DNA of 64,000 nt, taken from NCBI GenBank assembly GCA_963716525.1, contig OY970315.1, positions 2,666,001-2,730,000 on the forward strand. The letters are read 5' to 3'. This stretch comes from JBBREP01 sp963716525 (lineage in GTDB: Bacteria; Actinomycetota; Acidimicrobiia; IMCC26256; PALSA-610). The notes under the pieces are model-generated. The model was not told the DNA's origin and did not search any database. It was given only the letters and a program-made list of their open reading frames with translations. Positions within the stretch are counted from its first letter, which is position 1, and each line of letters begins with the position of its first letter. The position numbers and the translations under genes were made by a program. Shown piece by piece: positions 26,079 through 36,300 of this stretch.

Positions 26079-27782
26079 ATGGCTTCAGCACCGGCCACCG
26101 TGGTTGACCTGCTTGCCTCGCTCGAGCTTGGGCAGCCCGGCGAGGAGACAGGCGTCACGGCCGCCTTAGCCGCGTACTACGACCTGGAACCGGGCGCCGA
26201 TCTCGGAAAGCAACTCGCCGATCGAAGTGTCGACGAGGTTCTCGCAGTCGTCCTCACCGCGGTCGAGCCATTCGCGGCGCTCCTGTTGGAGGTGTTCGAC
26301 TTCGCTGGTCGTCTCGATGCGACGGTCCAAGGGCACCTCGAGATCGAGTTGGCCGCAAGCCAGGCAGACGCGTTGCGGCTCGATGTCGAGCGGTTTCGAC
26401 GATATGAGCGTGAAGCCGTGCGACGGTCCTCAAGGCGGGTCGACCTGGACATGTTGCTCGCCACTCCTGGCGCAGCCTGGTGGTCCTGGCACGATTGGTT
26501 CTGGCCCTTCAACTGCATTCTGCAACTGGGCCAACCAACTCCGACCCACTTCTGCGATGGTTGTCCGCGACCTGACATCGCGGCCGACTTTGCGTTCGTT
26601 CGGGCGGCCTTTGAGAGCTTGTCTGCACAAGCCAAAGTGCGGCTCGAAGAACGCGCCGGTCAAGCGCTCGAGACAAACGCGGACTTCATGCTCGAACTAC
26701 TCGCCAACAGGTGGCCTGGCGAAGTAGCGATCCGTGGTCACTTCCCAGGCCGCCAATGCCACATGGTCGACAACGAGTGGATGCGGAACCTGTGGCCACG
26801 AGTACTGAGTGAGTTCCATGCCGCGGAGGTGCGCGGAGACCTCGACGATGTCCGCCGGCTCCTATCCCTGCCGTACTGGAAGCACCGGTGGCAGCTGTAC
26901 GAGGTGTGGGTGCTAGCTCAAGTACTCGACACGATTGGCCTAGATCGGATCGAGCTGGTTGCCGAGAATGACGTCTGGAAATTGCCGGTCGGTGGAAGAG
27001 CCAAGACGGCCGTAGCGCGCGTACGGTCGATTGGCGCAACGGTTTGGTACCAGCACCAGCGCGAGCCAGAGGCCGCGCTCTTCGCCGGACAGGAGCACAG
27101 ACCCGAGGTCATCGTCGAGACCCGCGACGGGACGGTTCTGGTTGTTGTTGAGGCGAAAGCGCGGCGCGGGCTCAGCAAGGCTGACGCGGAAGGCTTCCTA
27201 TATCCGTTGCTCCAGTGGCAACCGAGCGCTGCATTACTCGCGAATTACTTCGCGGTCAAGCAAGCACCTCCCCTCGGCGAGATCTTGCAGGGCGGCACAG
27301 CACTCGCAGCCTCATCCGAGTACCAGCCGATCGGAGCCGGCGCGGTCCCGGTCCAGAACTGGTTGCGACGCCAATTTGAAAGGCTTCTTCCGCTGCCAGC
27401 ACGTGTGATCGTTGTCGACGTCTCGCGCAGTATGCCGAGCAGAGAAACACAACGGCTGGCTCATTCGTTGGCAGATGCTGCTCACCTCGCGGTGTTCGTC
27501 GGTTTCGCCGAACGAGCGCAGATCTATCGCGAGGCACCAGAGTTCGGAACCCATAGCCTCGGCGGTGGCACAAACCTCGCCGCGGCCCGTGACATTCTCC
27601 AGCGAGACCTCAGGGTGGAGCTGACTAGTCCCGACGCCGAAGTGCACCTCGTCTCGGACCTTGAGTTTGGCGAAGGCGAATTGGACGCCTTCGCAGCCGA
27701 AGTCCAGCGGTGCGGCGCCTCGCTAGTGGTTCATTCCTGGCAGTCAACGGCCTTTGAGTCGGCTCGATGGCCCTTCGGTTGA
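26079..27782 (+). CDS. PD-(D/E)XK nuclease-like and vWA-domain fusion
   Basis: The 567-residue protein has an uncharacterised N-terminal half rich in Trp and Phe, with a CDGC pair. A restriction-nuclease-like centre follows: WQLYEVWVLAQVLDTIG, then RPEVIVETRDGTVLVVVEAKA near 341-361, with E343 (in place of Asp), E358 and K360 in E-x-K spacing. The C-terminal von Willebrand A domain starts VIVVDVSRSM with the DxSxS MIDAS at 447-451. It adds GGGTNL near 495 and SDLEFGEGE near 525, so the metal site looks complete. The centre resembles McrC/DUF2357-type nucleases. It lies nine bases after a UvrD-like helicase. Helicase plus nuclease plus MIDAS adaptor suggests a two-gene defence system I cannot match to a named one. 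Confidence 0.75.
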   Translation: MASAPATVVDLLASLELGQPGEETGVTAALAAYYDLEPGADLGKQLADRSVDEVLAVVLTAVEPFAALLLEVFDFAGRLDATVQGHLEIELAASQADALRLDVERFRRYEREAVRRSSRRVDLDMLLATPGAAWWSWHDWFWPFNCILQLGQPTPTHFCDGCPRPDIAADFAFVRAAFESLSAQAKVRLEERAGQALETNADFMLELLANRWPGEVAIRGHFPGRQCHMVDNEWMRNLWPRVLSEFHAAEVRGDLDDVRRLLSLPYWKHRWQLYEVWVLAQVLDTIGLDRIELVAENDVWKLPVGGRAKTAVARVRSIGATVWYQHQREPEAALFAGQEHRPEVIVETRDGTVLVVVEAKARRGLSKADAEGFLYPLLQWQPSAALLANYFAVKQAPPLGEILQGGTALAASSEYQPIGAGAVPVQNWLRRQFERLLPLPARVIVVDVSRSMPSRETQRLAHSLADAAHLAVFVGFAERAQIYREAPEFGTHSLGGGTNLAAARDILQRDLRVELTSPDAEVHLVSDLEFGEGELDAFAAEVQRCGASLVVHSWQSTAFESARWPFG

Positions 27783-27867
27783 ACGACGGGCCGATCGGCT
27801 GCGCGTTGACGCGAGGCGCGCGCTTTGAGAGAATTGTTAGTGGCTGAGGCCGAAGTGTTGCACTCGT

Positions 27868-28224
27868 TCACCGCGAGTACTTGCGCACGCTTGCACGGTT
27901 GACGCCGAGCTTCCGCACGATCGCCCGGATCGGCATGCCCTGCGCACGCAGACTTCGGATTTCATCGACCCGCTCCGGCGCGAGTCGATTCGAACGCGAT
28001 GTGCGCGCAACGGAATGCAGGTCTTCGTCGCCTTCGGCGTGGATTTCCTGGTCGGCGGTGTGTGAGGAGTGTCCGGCTAGGGCCACTCGTTCTTCGTACA
28101 CCAAGAGGGACCAACGGCGGAGACAGGGGCGGAGCCGCGGACACGGCACGAAGCACGGGCCAACACCGTCGGCAGAGACGACACCACGAGGACGGACGAG
28201 CCGGCCGGAGGCCACACCGAACAT
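27868..28224 (-). CDS. HTH fragment of resolvase type
   Basis: Only the last 45 residues are convincing: RLAPERVDEIRSLRAQGMPIRAIVRKLGVNRASVRKYSR, a HTH of the kind found at the end of serine recombinases. The upstream part of the ORF contains a copy of a 50-bp non-coding repeat and is probably not coding. No plausible start lies close to the HTH, so this is likely a remnant. The rest of the 27783-28359 gap holds that repeat and nothing else I can support. Confidence 0.35.
   Translation of the reverse strand: MFGVASGRLVRPRGVVSADGVGPCFVPCPRLRPCLRRWSLLVYEERVALAGHSSHTADQEIHAEGDEDLHSVARTSRSNRLAPERVDEIRSLRAQGMPIRAIVRKLGVNRASVRKYSR
28097..28164 (-). repeat. Dispersed GC-rich repeat, copy 1
   Basis: Read on the minus strand, 28147-28097 matches the plus strand at 33061-33110 over 50 positions with one inserted C. 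It starts GCCGTGTCCGCGGCTCC and ends TCTTGGTGTA. A GTTGGCCCG box lies just upstream in both (28164-28156 here). A more diverged copy is at 52270-52340. No ORF is conserved through the copies, so it acts, if at all, as DNA or RNA. Confidence 0.75.
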
Positions 28225-28336
28225 CCGCGCATCCGGCGCTCAATTAACGGGCGCGCCACCGTTGCCATAACGCTCGCGTACACCGGGCAATCTGCGTGCG
28301 TGGCCGACCCCTAAGTCGGCGTTGATCACCTCGGCT

Positions 28337-28355
28337 GCGCAAGACGCGCTTGCGC
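28337..28355 (-). terminator. Hairpin after the anti-sigma gene
   Basis: GCGCAAG (28337-28343) and CTTGCGC (28349-28355) are perfect 7-bp arms with a 5-base loop. The hairpin begins five bases after the TAG of the minus-strand gene (28360-28362). Confidence 0.55.
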
Positions 28356-28359
28356 GGAA

Positions 28360-29439
28360 CTAGTGCGGCCGGGCGCGGGCGATCTCGCGACCTGCGGCGT
28401 CGCGCACGACGACCACGCTGCCCTTCGGTAGGTGGTTGAGGACGCCGGCGTACGGCACCGCGAGCCCATAGGTGCGCTCCGTATACACCGTCAGTGGTGT
28501 TTGCACCCCGTCTGGAGCCTCGAGCACAGCGTCGTGCGCGGTGCTGGGCGCCCACCCGAACACAAAGACCGTCGAATCGGCGACCGGGTTGACCCACGGT
28601 TCGAACGGCACCGGGTCGTGGTCGTGGCAGATTCCGGCGTCGCCGCCGTCGGCGGTCGTCGCGCTGTGCACGACGAACGACAGGCACGCTCGCGCTGCGG
28701 TCGGATTCGGGTCCAGACCAAGCGCGTACTGCACAGGCCCGACTGCGCCGTGCAGCAACACGGCGGCCATTCCACGCGTGACGTCGAACTGGCTCGCCGC
28801 GAACGTCAGCCGTGTCGTGCCGGCCGGATCCGACAGCAGCAGATGTCCCGACGCGTCGATCGACCACACGGCTGGGGCACCATGAAGCAGGACGGTACCG
28901 AACGCGGTTTCGGCCGACGCAGGCGTCGCGACATCGCTGGTGCCCCGATCGCCGCACAACATCATGGTCGTGCTGACGTCGTGTGTCGTCAGCGTCGCAC
29001 TACCGATGTCTACGGTGCCGCTGCCAGAGTTGCACGCGTGCCAGCTGAGTTCGTGTTCCGACTTGAATTCCACGCTCGCGATACCACTCGCGGCTGCGTG
29101 GTGTCCGGACGCGTCGTCGATCGACGCCAGCGCCCAGTACACACCGACGAGCGAGGCCGGAACGTGGTCGCCTGACCCCGGGAGAGTTGTCGGGGCGTGG
29201 CGTATCGACGGGCCGACCACATGGACGCGGCGAAGTGTCGTGCCGTCGTGCTGAGCCACGGTGACACCTGCAACGAGCGCTGCGACCACCGCGAGCACGC
29301 CCGTCCATTGACCGATATGGCGGCGCCGCCGGTGGCGCCGCGCAGTCGCGGTCGCCCGGTCGAACAGGTCGGCCGCGGCGATGTCGTCGATTGGCGCGTC
29401 GCCGGCGAGCGCGTCGAGCTGGCCACGAACATCGATCAT
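28360..29439 (-). CDS. Membrane-anchored anti-sigma-like protein
   Basis: A 359-residue protein with a short cytoplasmic N-terminus (DVRGQLDALAGDAPIDDIAAADLFDRA), a basic stretch, one membrane helix (WTGVLAVVAALVAGVTVA) and a large extracytoplasmic part. That part includes a META-like segment (GVYWALASIDDASG, SWHACNSGSGTVDIG, LTTHDVSTTMMLCGD). Its ATG overlaps the sigma-factor stop by four bases. This gene order and topology are those of an ECF sigma/anti-sigma pair: the cytoplasmic part would hold the sigma factor, and the outer domain would sense an envelope signal. The N-terminal part lacks the ZAS zinc motif, so it belongs to a different anti-sigma class. Role inferred from position. Confidence 0.75.
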   Translation of the reverse strand: MIDVRGQLDALAGDAPIDDIAAADLFDRATATARRHRRRRHIGQWTGVLAVVAALVAGVTVAQHDGTTLRRVHVVGPSIRHAPTTLPGSGDHVPASLVGVYWALASIDDASGHHAAASGIASVEFKSEHELSWHACNSGSGTVDIGSATLTTHDVSTTMMLCGDRGTSDVATPASAETAFGTVLLHGAPAVWSIDASGHLLLSDPAGTTRLTFAASQFDVTRGMAAVLLHGAVGPVQYALGLDPNPTAARACLSFVVHSATTADGGDAGICHDHDPVPFEPWVNPVADSTVFVFGWAPSTAHDAVLEAPDGVQTPLTVYTERTYGLAVPYAGVLNHLPKGSVVVVRDAAGREIARARPH

Positions 29440-29930
29440 GGTGTGCCTCCCGCGGCAAGCTCCTCGCTGATCTCCGCTCGCAACTGCCGCAATGATCGCG
29501 ACGCGATCTGTCGCGCCGCGGCCTCGCTACAGCCGACGGCTTCCGCCGCCTCCGCGTAACTGCGACCCTCGACAATCGTCAGGAACAGCACGCCGCGCGC
29601 CTGAGGCGCCAACCGGCAGAGGTCGTCGAGGTCGGACGGGTAGTCGGCCTCGCTCGTCGTGGCCTGCGGCCTTGCCCGCGCTTCGCGCGCCAGCCGGCGC
29701 CGACGGCTTCGCGACGCGTTCATCGCAGTATGGGCCACCGCCATGCGCAGATATGCGATCGGTTCATCGAGATCGCGTAGACGGGTACGGGCCAAGGTGC
29801 GGGCGAGTGCTTCCTGCACCAGGTCATCGGGATCGACGTCGGCCGGGCAGACCACCCGGGCGAAGCGGCGCAACGGGCCGTAGAGGGCGAGGAAGCGATC
29901 TCGCTCTGCGTCGTCTTCCTTCCCCATCAC
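29436..29930 (-). CDS. ECF RNA polymerase sigma factor
   Basis: The 164-residue protein has sigma region 2 (LYGPLRRFARVVCPADVDPDDLVQEALARTLA, with the DDLVQEA core) and region 4 (LAPQARGVLFLTIVEGRSYAEAAEAVGCSEAAARQIASRSLRQL). The size is typical of the SigE/RpoE-like group. The start is GTG 29930 or the ATG at 29927. Upstream, GAAAC and GTTTC arms with adjoining CGC/GCG pairs (29937-29960, minus strand) form an imperfect inverted repeat that may be an autoregulated promoter. It is coupled to the downstream anti-sigma-like gene. Confidence 0.9.
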   Translation of the reverse strand: MMGKEDDAERDRFLALYGPLRRFARVVCPADVDPDDLVQEALARTLARTRLRDLDEPIAYLRMAVAHTAMNASRSRRRRLAREARARPQATTSEADYPSDLDDLCRLAPQARGVLFLTIVEGRSYAEAAEAVGCSEAAARQIASRSLRQLRAEISEELAAGGTP

Positions 29931-29962
29931 TACTGAAACACCGCAGCGGGCGGTTTCGTGAC

Positions 29963-30223
29963 GTGACGGTCACGAATCACGCCCTCGGCTGGCTCGTCAA
30001 GGTGCGCAGCAAGGAAGTGGGTCCGGTGCAGGTCGGGTACGAGGCGCAATGCTTCACAATCGAGTCGGAGGCCATTATCTGGCCCCATGGGTACCACGTT
30101 GCGACGAACCCGCTCCGTGTCCTTGATGACACCGCCCACGCCGTCGGGCGAGTCGGCCGGCGATTGGTCGCGGACGACCCGCCTCTGCGCAACTGCCCGC
30201 CCGCGATGGGGTGCGCGATGTGA
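29963..30223 (+). CDS. Hypothetical protein, 86 residues
   Basis: The frame from GTG 29963 contains a motif QCFTIESEAIIWPHGYHVATNPLRVLDDTAHAVGRVG. It resembles a small beta domain seen in actinobacterial exported proteins (IWPxGY...PLRVLD). There is no signal peptide, so this may be the 3' end of a once longer gene, cut off by the divergent sigma gene. GC-rich third positions support coding. Confidence 0.45.
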   Translation: MTVTNHALGWLVKVRSKEVGPVQVGYEAQCFTIESEAIIWPHGYHVATNPLRVLDDTAHAVGRVGRRLVADDPPLRNCPPAMGCAM

Positions 30224-30345
30224 GCGCATAGCCGCCGCTCTGCGTGGCGCGTGCGACTGCGACGAGCGTGGGGTGGGCGGCCCGCCGCGCATCGCGCCAC
30301 GTGCCGCTACGGTCGGAACGCGCCTGGCTACGACCGAGGTGGACT

Positions 30346-31874
30346 GTGGGAAGCGAGCAGAGCAACTCCGAAGCCGAACGCGCCAAGGTGTTGTGGCGAG
30401 CACTCGGCGATATGCGCGATCGCTTCGAGATTCCTGACTTTGACGACGTGCTCGATGCCCGTCTTGACCCAACCGGCAGATGCAAGCTTCGACGATTGGG
30501 TCGCGATGCACGACGCGGCACAAGCGCTGCTGGATCAGGTGGCAGAACCGGTGCGTCTCGAGGCGGGCGTCGGTTCGGAGACGCTCGTGACTGAGTACTT
30601 CCCGCTAACGGGAGAGGTTCGCACGTCGGGCACGATCGTTGATCGGGTGCCAGAGCACAGCCCATACGACGGCCCGTTCACGGCCCCGCGGCCCTCGGGC
30701 CCGAGTGCGCCTGATCCTGCACTGGTGGTGGCGGTTCCGCTGCTGCCCGAGACTCTTGGTACGGCGGAGCCGTCGCTGTCGTTGCCGTATGACCACAGCT
30801 GGCGTTGCGGTCGACCGTTAAACAAGTCGGCGTACCTATCGCATTGGCTCGACGATTGGGCCAACCCCGATACCGAGCTCGTCGCCAACGCATGGACGGC
30901 ACGTGAGTGGGACGCAACGATCAGAGCCGCCATCGAGGAGTTCAGTTACTTCTGGCCTGTGAAGGTTGGCTCGACGATCTACGTACGACATCCCGACGCG
31001 GTTGACGCGCTCGCTGCTGCACACGAAAGCGATCCACGCTTTCGGCGCAAGCAGGAGGCGCATCGCGCCCGATGGGTTGATACGGCGCTGCATGTCGGTC
31101 TGCATGAGCTGTACCGAACGCGTGCCGTGTGGCCGGACCCGGACGCAATGCCGTGTGGCATATGCGGGCGAGTGTTTGCGCCCGAAACGCTCAATCCCTT
31201 TAGCAGCGTTGTCGCGGCGCTACGGACCAGTCCGCTATTGCCAGTCGTGCATCATGCGCGCGTTCCAGGGCCGGCATGGACCGGTATCGGCGGACTACGC
31301 CCGTAGCGCGGTCGAGTGCACGGCGGCCGCGCTCGGCTTCATTCCACCTGCGAGCGTTCGCACATTTGGCGCCGGCGAGATTGCCGAGCCGGGTCGGCGC
31401 GACGTCGCGATGGCAGCGCTCATCTGCCTACCCACTGTCGAAGCGTGCGCAGAGGCGCTCGGCATAGAAGCCGGTCGCGACCGGTGGTTGCGCGTGCTAC
31501 GTGAGGCCGGCGTGGTCGGCGACACGTGGCGGCCGGGTCGCGGCACGTTGTGCGTCGCGAACGACGGACATGCCTGCCGCAGCCTCGGAGAGCGCAGCAT
31601 CGATGACTGGCTCTCGGCGCATGGCATCGCTCACGACTGCGAGCCAGGATGGCCCGAACACTCCGAACTGAACCCGGCCGAGCTCAAGCGCGCCGACTGG
31701 CTCTTACCGGGCAATGTCTTCGTCGAGTACGCAGGGATGCTCGACGACGCGAAATACGGGGCGAAGCTCGAGCAGAAGACTCGACTCGCACAGGCCGAGG
31801 GCATCCGGCTTGTGGTCGTGACCCCCGACGACCTGCCGAGACTCGCCGCGATCTTCAGCGAGTGGAGCGGCTGA
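30346..31874 (+). CDS. Zinc-finger protein with C-terminal nuclease-like domain, two frameshifts
   Basis: Three frames join into about 509 residues. GTG 30346 to about 30470 gives the N-terminus (SEAERAKVLWRALGDMRDRF). The frame opening near 30460 gives DASFDDWVAMHDAAQALL up to the first half of a zinc finger (CGICGRVFAPETLNP). After about 31225 the third frame gives the second half (YGPVRYCQSC). The C-terminus reads GERSIDDWLSAHGIAHDCEPG, then RADWLLPGNVFVEYAGM, YGAKLEQKTRLAQAEGIRLVVVTPDDL. That is a Vsr/DUF559-like PD-(D/E)XK layout with Asp in ADW and Glu in VEY. Both breaks equal one extra base. It overlaps the convergent gene at 31855 by 20 bases. A restriction-like role is inferred. Confidence 0.65.
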
Positions 31875-32982
31875 GGCGAGCAAGCGCATCCCAATGGCGC
31901 GCTGGCGGAATGCGCTTGCCCGAGCGGATCGTTGACGCCGTGGCCTTGGCGATGCCGCACGCCGCCATGATTGCCGGTAACGGCACCGTCGCGAGCCCCG
32001 GCAGGATGTCCCGCTTGTAGTGCTCCGGGTCGAACTGCTCATCGGCGTGTTCTGCACGCCAGGCTTCGAGCTTGGCGCGCGTTGCCGCGATCGCTTGTCC
32101 GCGTTGTTGGCGTGCCTGTCGGCGTTGGCCAGGCGTGACGTCTTGGACCCACCAGCTGAAGGCTCGTACGACATCGGGGGCAGACACGACTGGCCTTGGA
32201 ATGGCGACGCCTGCAGTCTCGACGAGTAGGTCCGATGCGAACAGCTGAAGCATCTCAGCCGCAGGCGCGCTGGCGTCGATGCCGTCCCATGCAGAGCCGG
32301 TGAGGGTCACGAGTGCGCTGCCGGCTCGTCCCGCGGTGATACCGATCAGCCATGGCGCGAGCCATGCACAGAAGATCTCAGATAGGCCGCTGGCACTTAC
32401 ACCGAGCTCCTCCGTGAGCCCGCGAGCCGATTCAAAGCCGACGAATTCGCTCGGCGGTCGACGTATCAGCTCCGGCGCGTGATCGGCGGCGAACAGCGCA
32501 CGCAACACTGTTCGCCGCTGGAGGATCGTCGGGCTGCTGGACACCAACCAGAGCGACGCGTCAGGTTGCTGCTGCAAAATCAGTCGGTGCAGCGCGAGAA
32601 GCTGCGCCGCCAGGTCCGAATCGGGTGCAGCAGTCACGACAAGCCGCCAGGCTGACCAGAAGCCAACGAATGTGTTGAGGTCGAGCAAACGCTGAACCTC
32701 GGCGTGTACGACGTCGGGTGAGATATCGGTCGTCGAACCTTGCCATGACGGCAGACGTCCGAAGCCAGCAGCCGGTGCCCCCTGCGGGTCGACTACTTCG
32801 AGCAGCTCGACGAGGCGCGGGCGCGTTTTCGTGTAGTGCTCCTCGAGCGTGACGGACACGACATCGTCCTTGCCCCGCTTGATCCGCCAGCCCGCGCTCT
32901 CAGCGAGGCCTTTCGCGCCGATCTTGAACTCCGCCGGGATGCGGAGCCGGACCCACGAAGGTTCGACGTTCGTCACGCTCAA
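31855..32982 (-). CDS. Hypothetical protein with C-terminal helix-turn-helix
   Basis: A 375-residue soluble protein. The first 300 residues are alpha/beta and unfamiliar (VRLRIPAEFKIGAKGLAESA at the start). The last 55 form a HTH common in actinobacterial accessory genes: EHYKRDILPGLATVPLPAIMAACGIAKATASTIRSGKR. ATG 32982 is the only long start. It converges on the zinc-finger nuclease gene and overlaps it by 20 bases, so they may control each other through antisense reading. It could be a regulator or a DNA-modification accessory of that gene; no function is assigned. Confidence 0.65.
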   Translation of the reverse strand: MSVTNVEPSWVRLRIPAEFKIGAKGLAESAGWRIKRGKDDVVSVTLEEHYTKTRPRLVELLEVVDPQGAPAAGFGRLPSWQGSTTDISPDVVHAEVQRLLDLNTFVGFWSAWRLVVTAAPDSDLAAQLLALHRLILQQQPDASLWLVSSSPTILQRRTVLRALFAADHAPELIRRPPSEFVGFESARGLTEELGVSASGLSEIFCAWLAPWLIGITAGRAGSALVTLTGSAWDGIDASAPAAEMLQLFASDLLVETAGVAIPRPVVSAPDVVRAFSWWVQDVTPGQRRQARQQRGQAIAATRAKLEAWRAEHADEQFDPEHYKRDILPGLATVPLPAIMAACGIAKATASTIRSGKRIPPARHWDALARLSRSTR

Positions 32983-33044
32983 TGATCGGCCATGAGCGCG
33001 CAGGCACGTGCACCTTTTCCGCGGGCGCGCCGCTGCGTCCGCCC

Positions 33045-33110
33045 GTTGGCCCGTTGGCCCGCCGTGTCCGCGGCTCCGCCCCTGTCTCCGCCGTTGGTCC
33101 TCTTGGTGTA
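33045..33110 (+). repeat. Dispersed GC-rich repeat, copy 2
   Basis: The core at 33061-33110 matches the reverse strand at 28147-28097 with a single one-base gap. Here the upstream GTTGGCCCG box occurs twice (33045-33053 and 33053-33061). It lies in the 392-base gap 32983-33374, which otherwise holds only the promoter at 33246. Confidence 0.75.
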
Positions 33111-33245
33111 ACCGATCCGAAGTCCGCAGAGGTGTCGCCGTGCGACGCGGTCGCCCATCTGGGTCCGGAAACGTGACCGATCGATGCCATCCAGGGCCAG
33201 GACGCAGGACGCGGTGCGCCTCGGGCCAGCCGATCGTCGGATCGA

Positions 33246-33279
33246 TTGTCGACGAATTGCATACGACGGTTCGTAGTGT
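33246..33279 (+). promoter_or_regulatory. SARP-type promoter of the first propeller gene
   Basis: TTGTCGACG (33246-33254) and TTGCATACG (33257-33265) are direct repeats with an 11-bp period. Eight bases later comes TAGTGT (33274-33279) as -10. The same arrangement occurs at 44063-44096 and on the minus strand at 43997-43964. SARP regulators bind such repeats 8 bp before the -10. Confidence 0.65.
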
Positions 33280-33374
33280 CTGACTGCTGCGGCCCGTTCG
33301 GGGAAGGGCGCACGCACATGCACCGGCCTCAACCGCACAGTTCCCGCGCTCCGGGGAGCATGAGGGGGATATCC

Positions 33375-36300
33375 ATGCCGCCAGCTGGTATCACAGCAAG
33401 CCGATCGCGCGCCGGGGGCTCGAGAACCCAGCGTGTCGTCGTCGGGTTCGCCGTCGTCGGCTTGATGGCAGCGGCGTGCAGCAGCCCGCCCGCACACGAA
33501 GCGTCGAGGCCGGGCCGGACCGCGACGCAGCACGAAGCCGACCAGGCCGACCCCGATGCACGTGACGGCGGGGCGGTCGCGCAGGGCCTCGATCCGCAGA
33601 TCCACGAGGACGCTTCGGGCCGCACCCGACCGGACCTCTATGCCGCGGCGATGAAGCAGTTGTCGCACATGCCCGTCGACACGGGCGCGGGCGGCGTGGG
33701 AGCAGCCGCTGCGCCACTCGCCTGGACCCAGATCGGCCCGCAGCCCGATTCGCAGCCGGAAGAAGATTCCGCGATACCTCGATCCGGTACCGCAACGGTG
33801 ACCGGCACGACAGTCACGGGATGGGCCGGCTACGGCGTGGACGCGACGCTCATCGGCGCTTCTGTCACCGGCGCCGGCATCCCGCAGGGCACGACGATCG
33901 CGTCGATCCTGTCATCGAACTCGTTCACCATGTCGGCGAGCGGTCCCTCGAGCGCCGCCGAGCAGCTCACGATCGACATTCCTGTCAAGGACCCGCCGAT
34001 GGCGTTCGGCGGGACCGTGTGGGACATCGCGATCTCGCCGGCCGGGACCACCGACACCACGGTCTACATCGCGGGCGCGGGTGGGATCTGGAAGACGACC
34101 GACGGCGGCGCGCACTGGTCGCCCACCACCGACTTCATCACCGCGCCCGACGGCTCACCGGTGACCGAGTCGTTCAGCTCGGTCGCGTTGGACCCGGCAA
34201 ACCCGGCGATCGTGTACGCGGGCACCGGTGTGTATTTCGACGCACATTTCAACAGGTACTACGGCGCACAGGGCGACGCGGTGCTCGGCAACGGAGTCTT
34301 CCGTTCCGCTGACGGGGGCGCCACGTGGTCCCAGACGCCCGGCAGCGGCGCGCTCGGCCATCGCACGATCACCAGGATCGTCGTGCCGAGCCCGGGCGTC
34401 GTGCTCGCCGCGACGAGCTCGGGTCTGTTCCGGTCGACCGACAGCGGCGCACACTTCAACGAGGTGGCAACCGGAGGCTCAACTGGGCTGGTCATCTCCG
34501 ACCTCGACATGCGACCGGGAACGACGAGCCCGATCTGGGCCTCGGCCGAGGGCCTCGGCGTCGTCGTCTCGACCGACCAGGGCGCGAGCTTCAACACGAA
34601 TCTCTGGAGCAGCAACGGCGCGCCGCAGCCGAACAGCTACTGGGACGTGCAGTTCGCAGTCTCGTCCGACGGGAACACCATGTACGCGGACGTGTTCGGC
34701 AAAGACGCCAACAATCCGTTGGCCGGTCTGTGGAAATCGACCAACGGCGGCTCGACGTGGAGCACGGTCCCGTCGATATTCGACGACCACCACTACCCGT
34801 CGTGGCGCGAGCCGAAAGGGTGCCAGTGCGGCTACGCACAGACACTCGCGGTCGATCCCTCGAACGCGAATCACGTCTACATGGGCTTCACTGACATCTG
34901 GTCGTCAACCAATGGCGGCACCTCGTGGACGAACCTCTCCGCGCCACAACCGCACCCGAAGACCCATGTTGACCAGCACGCGATCGCGTTCAGCCCGGCC
35001 ACGCACCGGGTCGCGAACCAGCCAGCCGGGGTGTGGGTAGGCATGGACGGCGGCGTGTGGTCATCGGCGAACGGCGGCGCGACGTGGGCCAACCACAACG
35101 CGACCTTCGCGACGAACCTCCTCTACGGCATCGGTACGGGCTACGGCGACTACGGCAATCAGTTCACCTACGGCGGGATGCAGGACGACGGCACGGCCGT
35201 AGGCTCGCCCTCGACGACGGGGAACCTCTGGCACGAGTATTGCGGCGGCGACGGCAACCAGGTCGCGGTCGACTATCTCGATCCGAACATCGCGATCGAT
35301 GGCCGCGACTGTCGCACGAGCGACGGTGGCACGACGCTCGAGTCGCACGTCGGAATCACGTGCAGCAACGTCAGCACGCAGCCGGTGTTCGATCCGAATC
35401 ACACTGCGAACGTGTACGACGCGCGCAGCTGCGGCGGTGCTCCGGTGATCGTGAAGAGCACGAACCACGCCACCACGTTCTCGACCGCGCACTGGTACAC
35501 GTCGAGCGCCGCGCACGACGGCATCTCGTCGATGGCGATCACGCGTTCGGCGACGCCGCAGATGTGGGTCGGCTTCCGCGACGGATCGATCGTCAAGCTC
35601 TCGAACCTCGGTGGCGCGCCTGCGGAGTCGAACTGGCAGCAACCGGCCGGTGGTGAACCCGCGCATGTCGCGGTTGACCCCGCGGATCCCAACCGCGTCG
35701 CAGTGGTGTACGCGGGTTACTCCGGCCAGCACTACCCGGCCGACAGTGGGCACGTCTGGTTGTCGACCGACGGCGGTGCCAGCTTCCACGCGGTCGGCGG
35801 CACGTCGAGTGCGGCCCAGAGCGTCCCCGACATGCCCGTGTACGCGGCTGTGTTCGACACGAGCACATCGCCGTCGTCGCTGATCATTGCGACCGATGGC
35901 GGTGTGCTGCGCTCGCAGGACACCGACACCACCAAGACCTGGCAGGTGCTCGGGGACGGGCTCCCGCACGTGCAGGTGACGAGCCTCGCGATCGACACCA
36001 CCGTCGTCCCGCCACTGCTCAAGGCGGGGACCTACGGCCGCAGCGCGTGGAAGATCTGGCTGGGGAATCCGACGCCGAGCCCGTGGCAGCATCTGCTCAC
36101 ACGCTCGGGCCGGCTCGCGTTGGGCTTCGATACCTATGGCCGCGAGGAGTTGTTCGCGGTCGGCGGTGACGGGACGCTGCAGACGACGTTCCAGCTGCGC
36201 AACGGCGGTTGGAGCGGACTCGTGTCGCTCGGCGGCACGTTGCGCAACTCGCCCGCGCAGCCGATCGCGGTGGGCCAGAACGCCGACGGCCGCCTCGAGG

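Noticed and set aside
29930..30523. Minus-strand open frame of 197 residues upstream of the sigma gene
   Set aside because: Arg/Cys-rich without motifs. The plus strand carries a beta-domain motif and the start of the zinc-finger nuclease gene.
35061..36092. Minus-strand open frame of 343 residues inside the first propeller gene
   Set aside because: It is the antisense of repeated Asp-box turns, with no fold or ribosome site.
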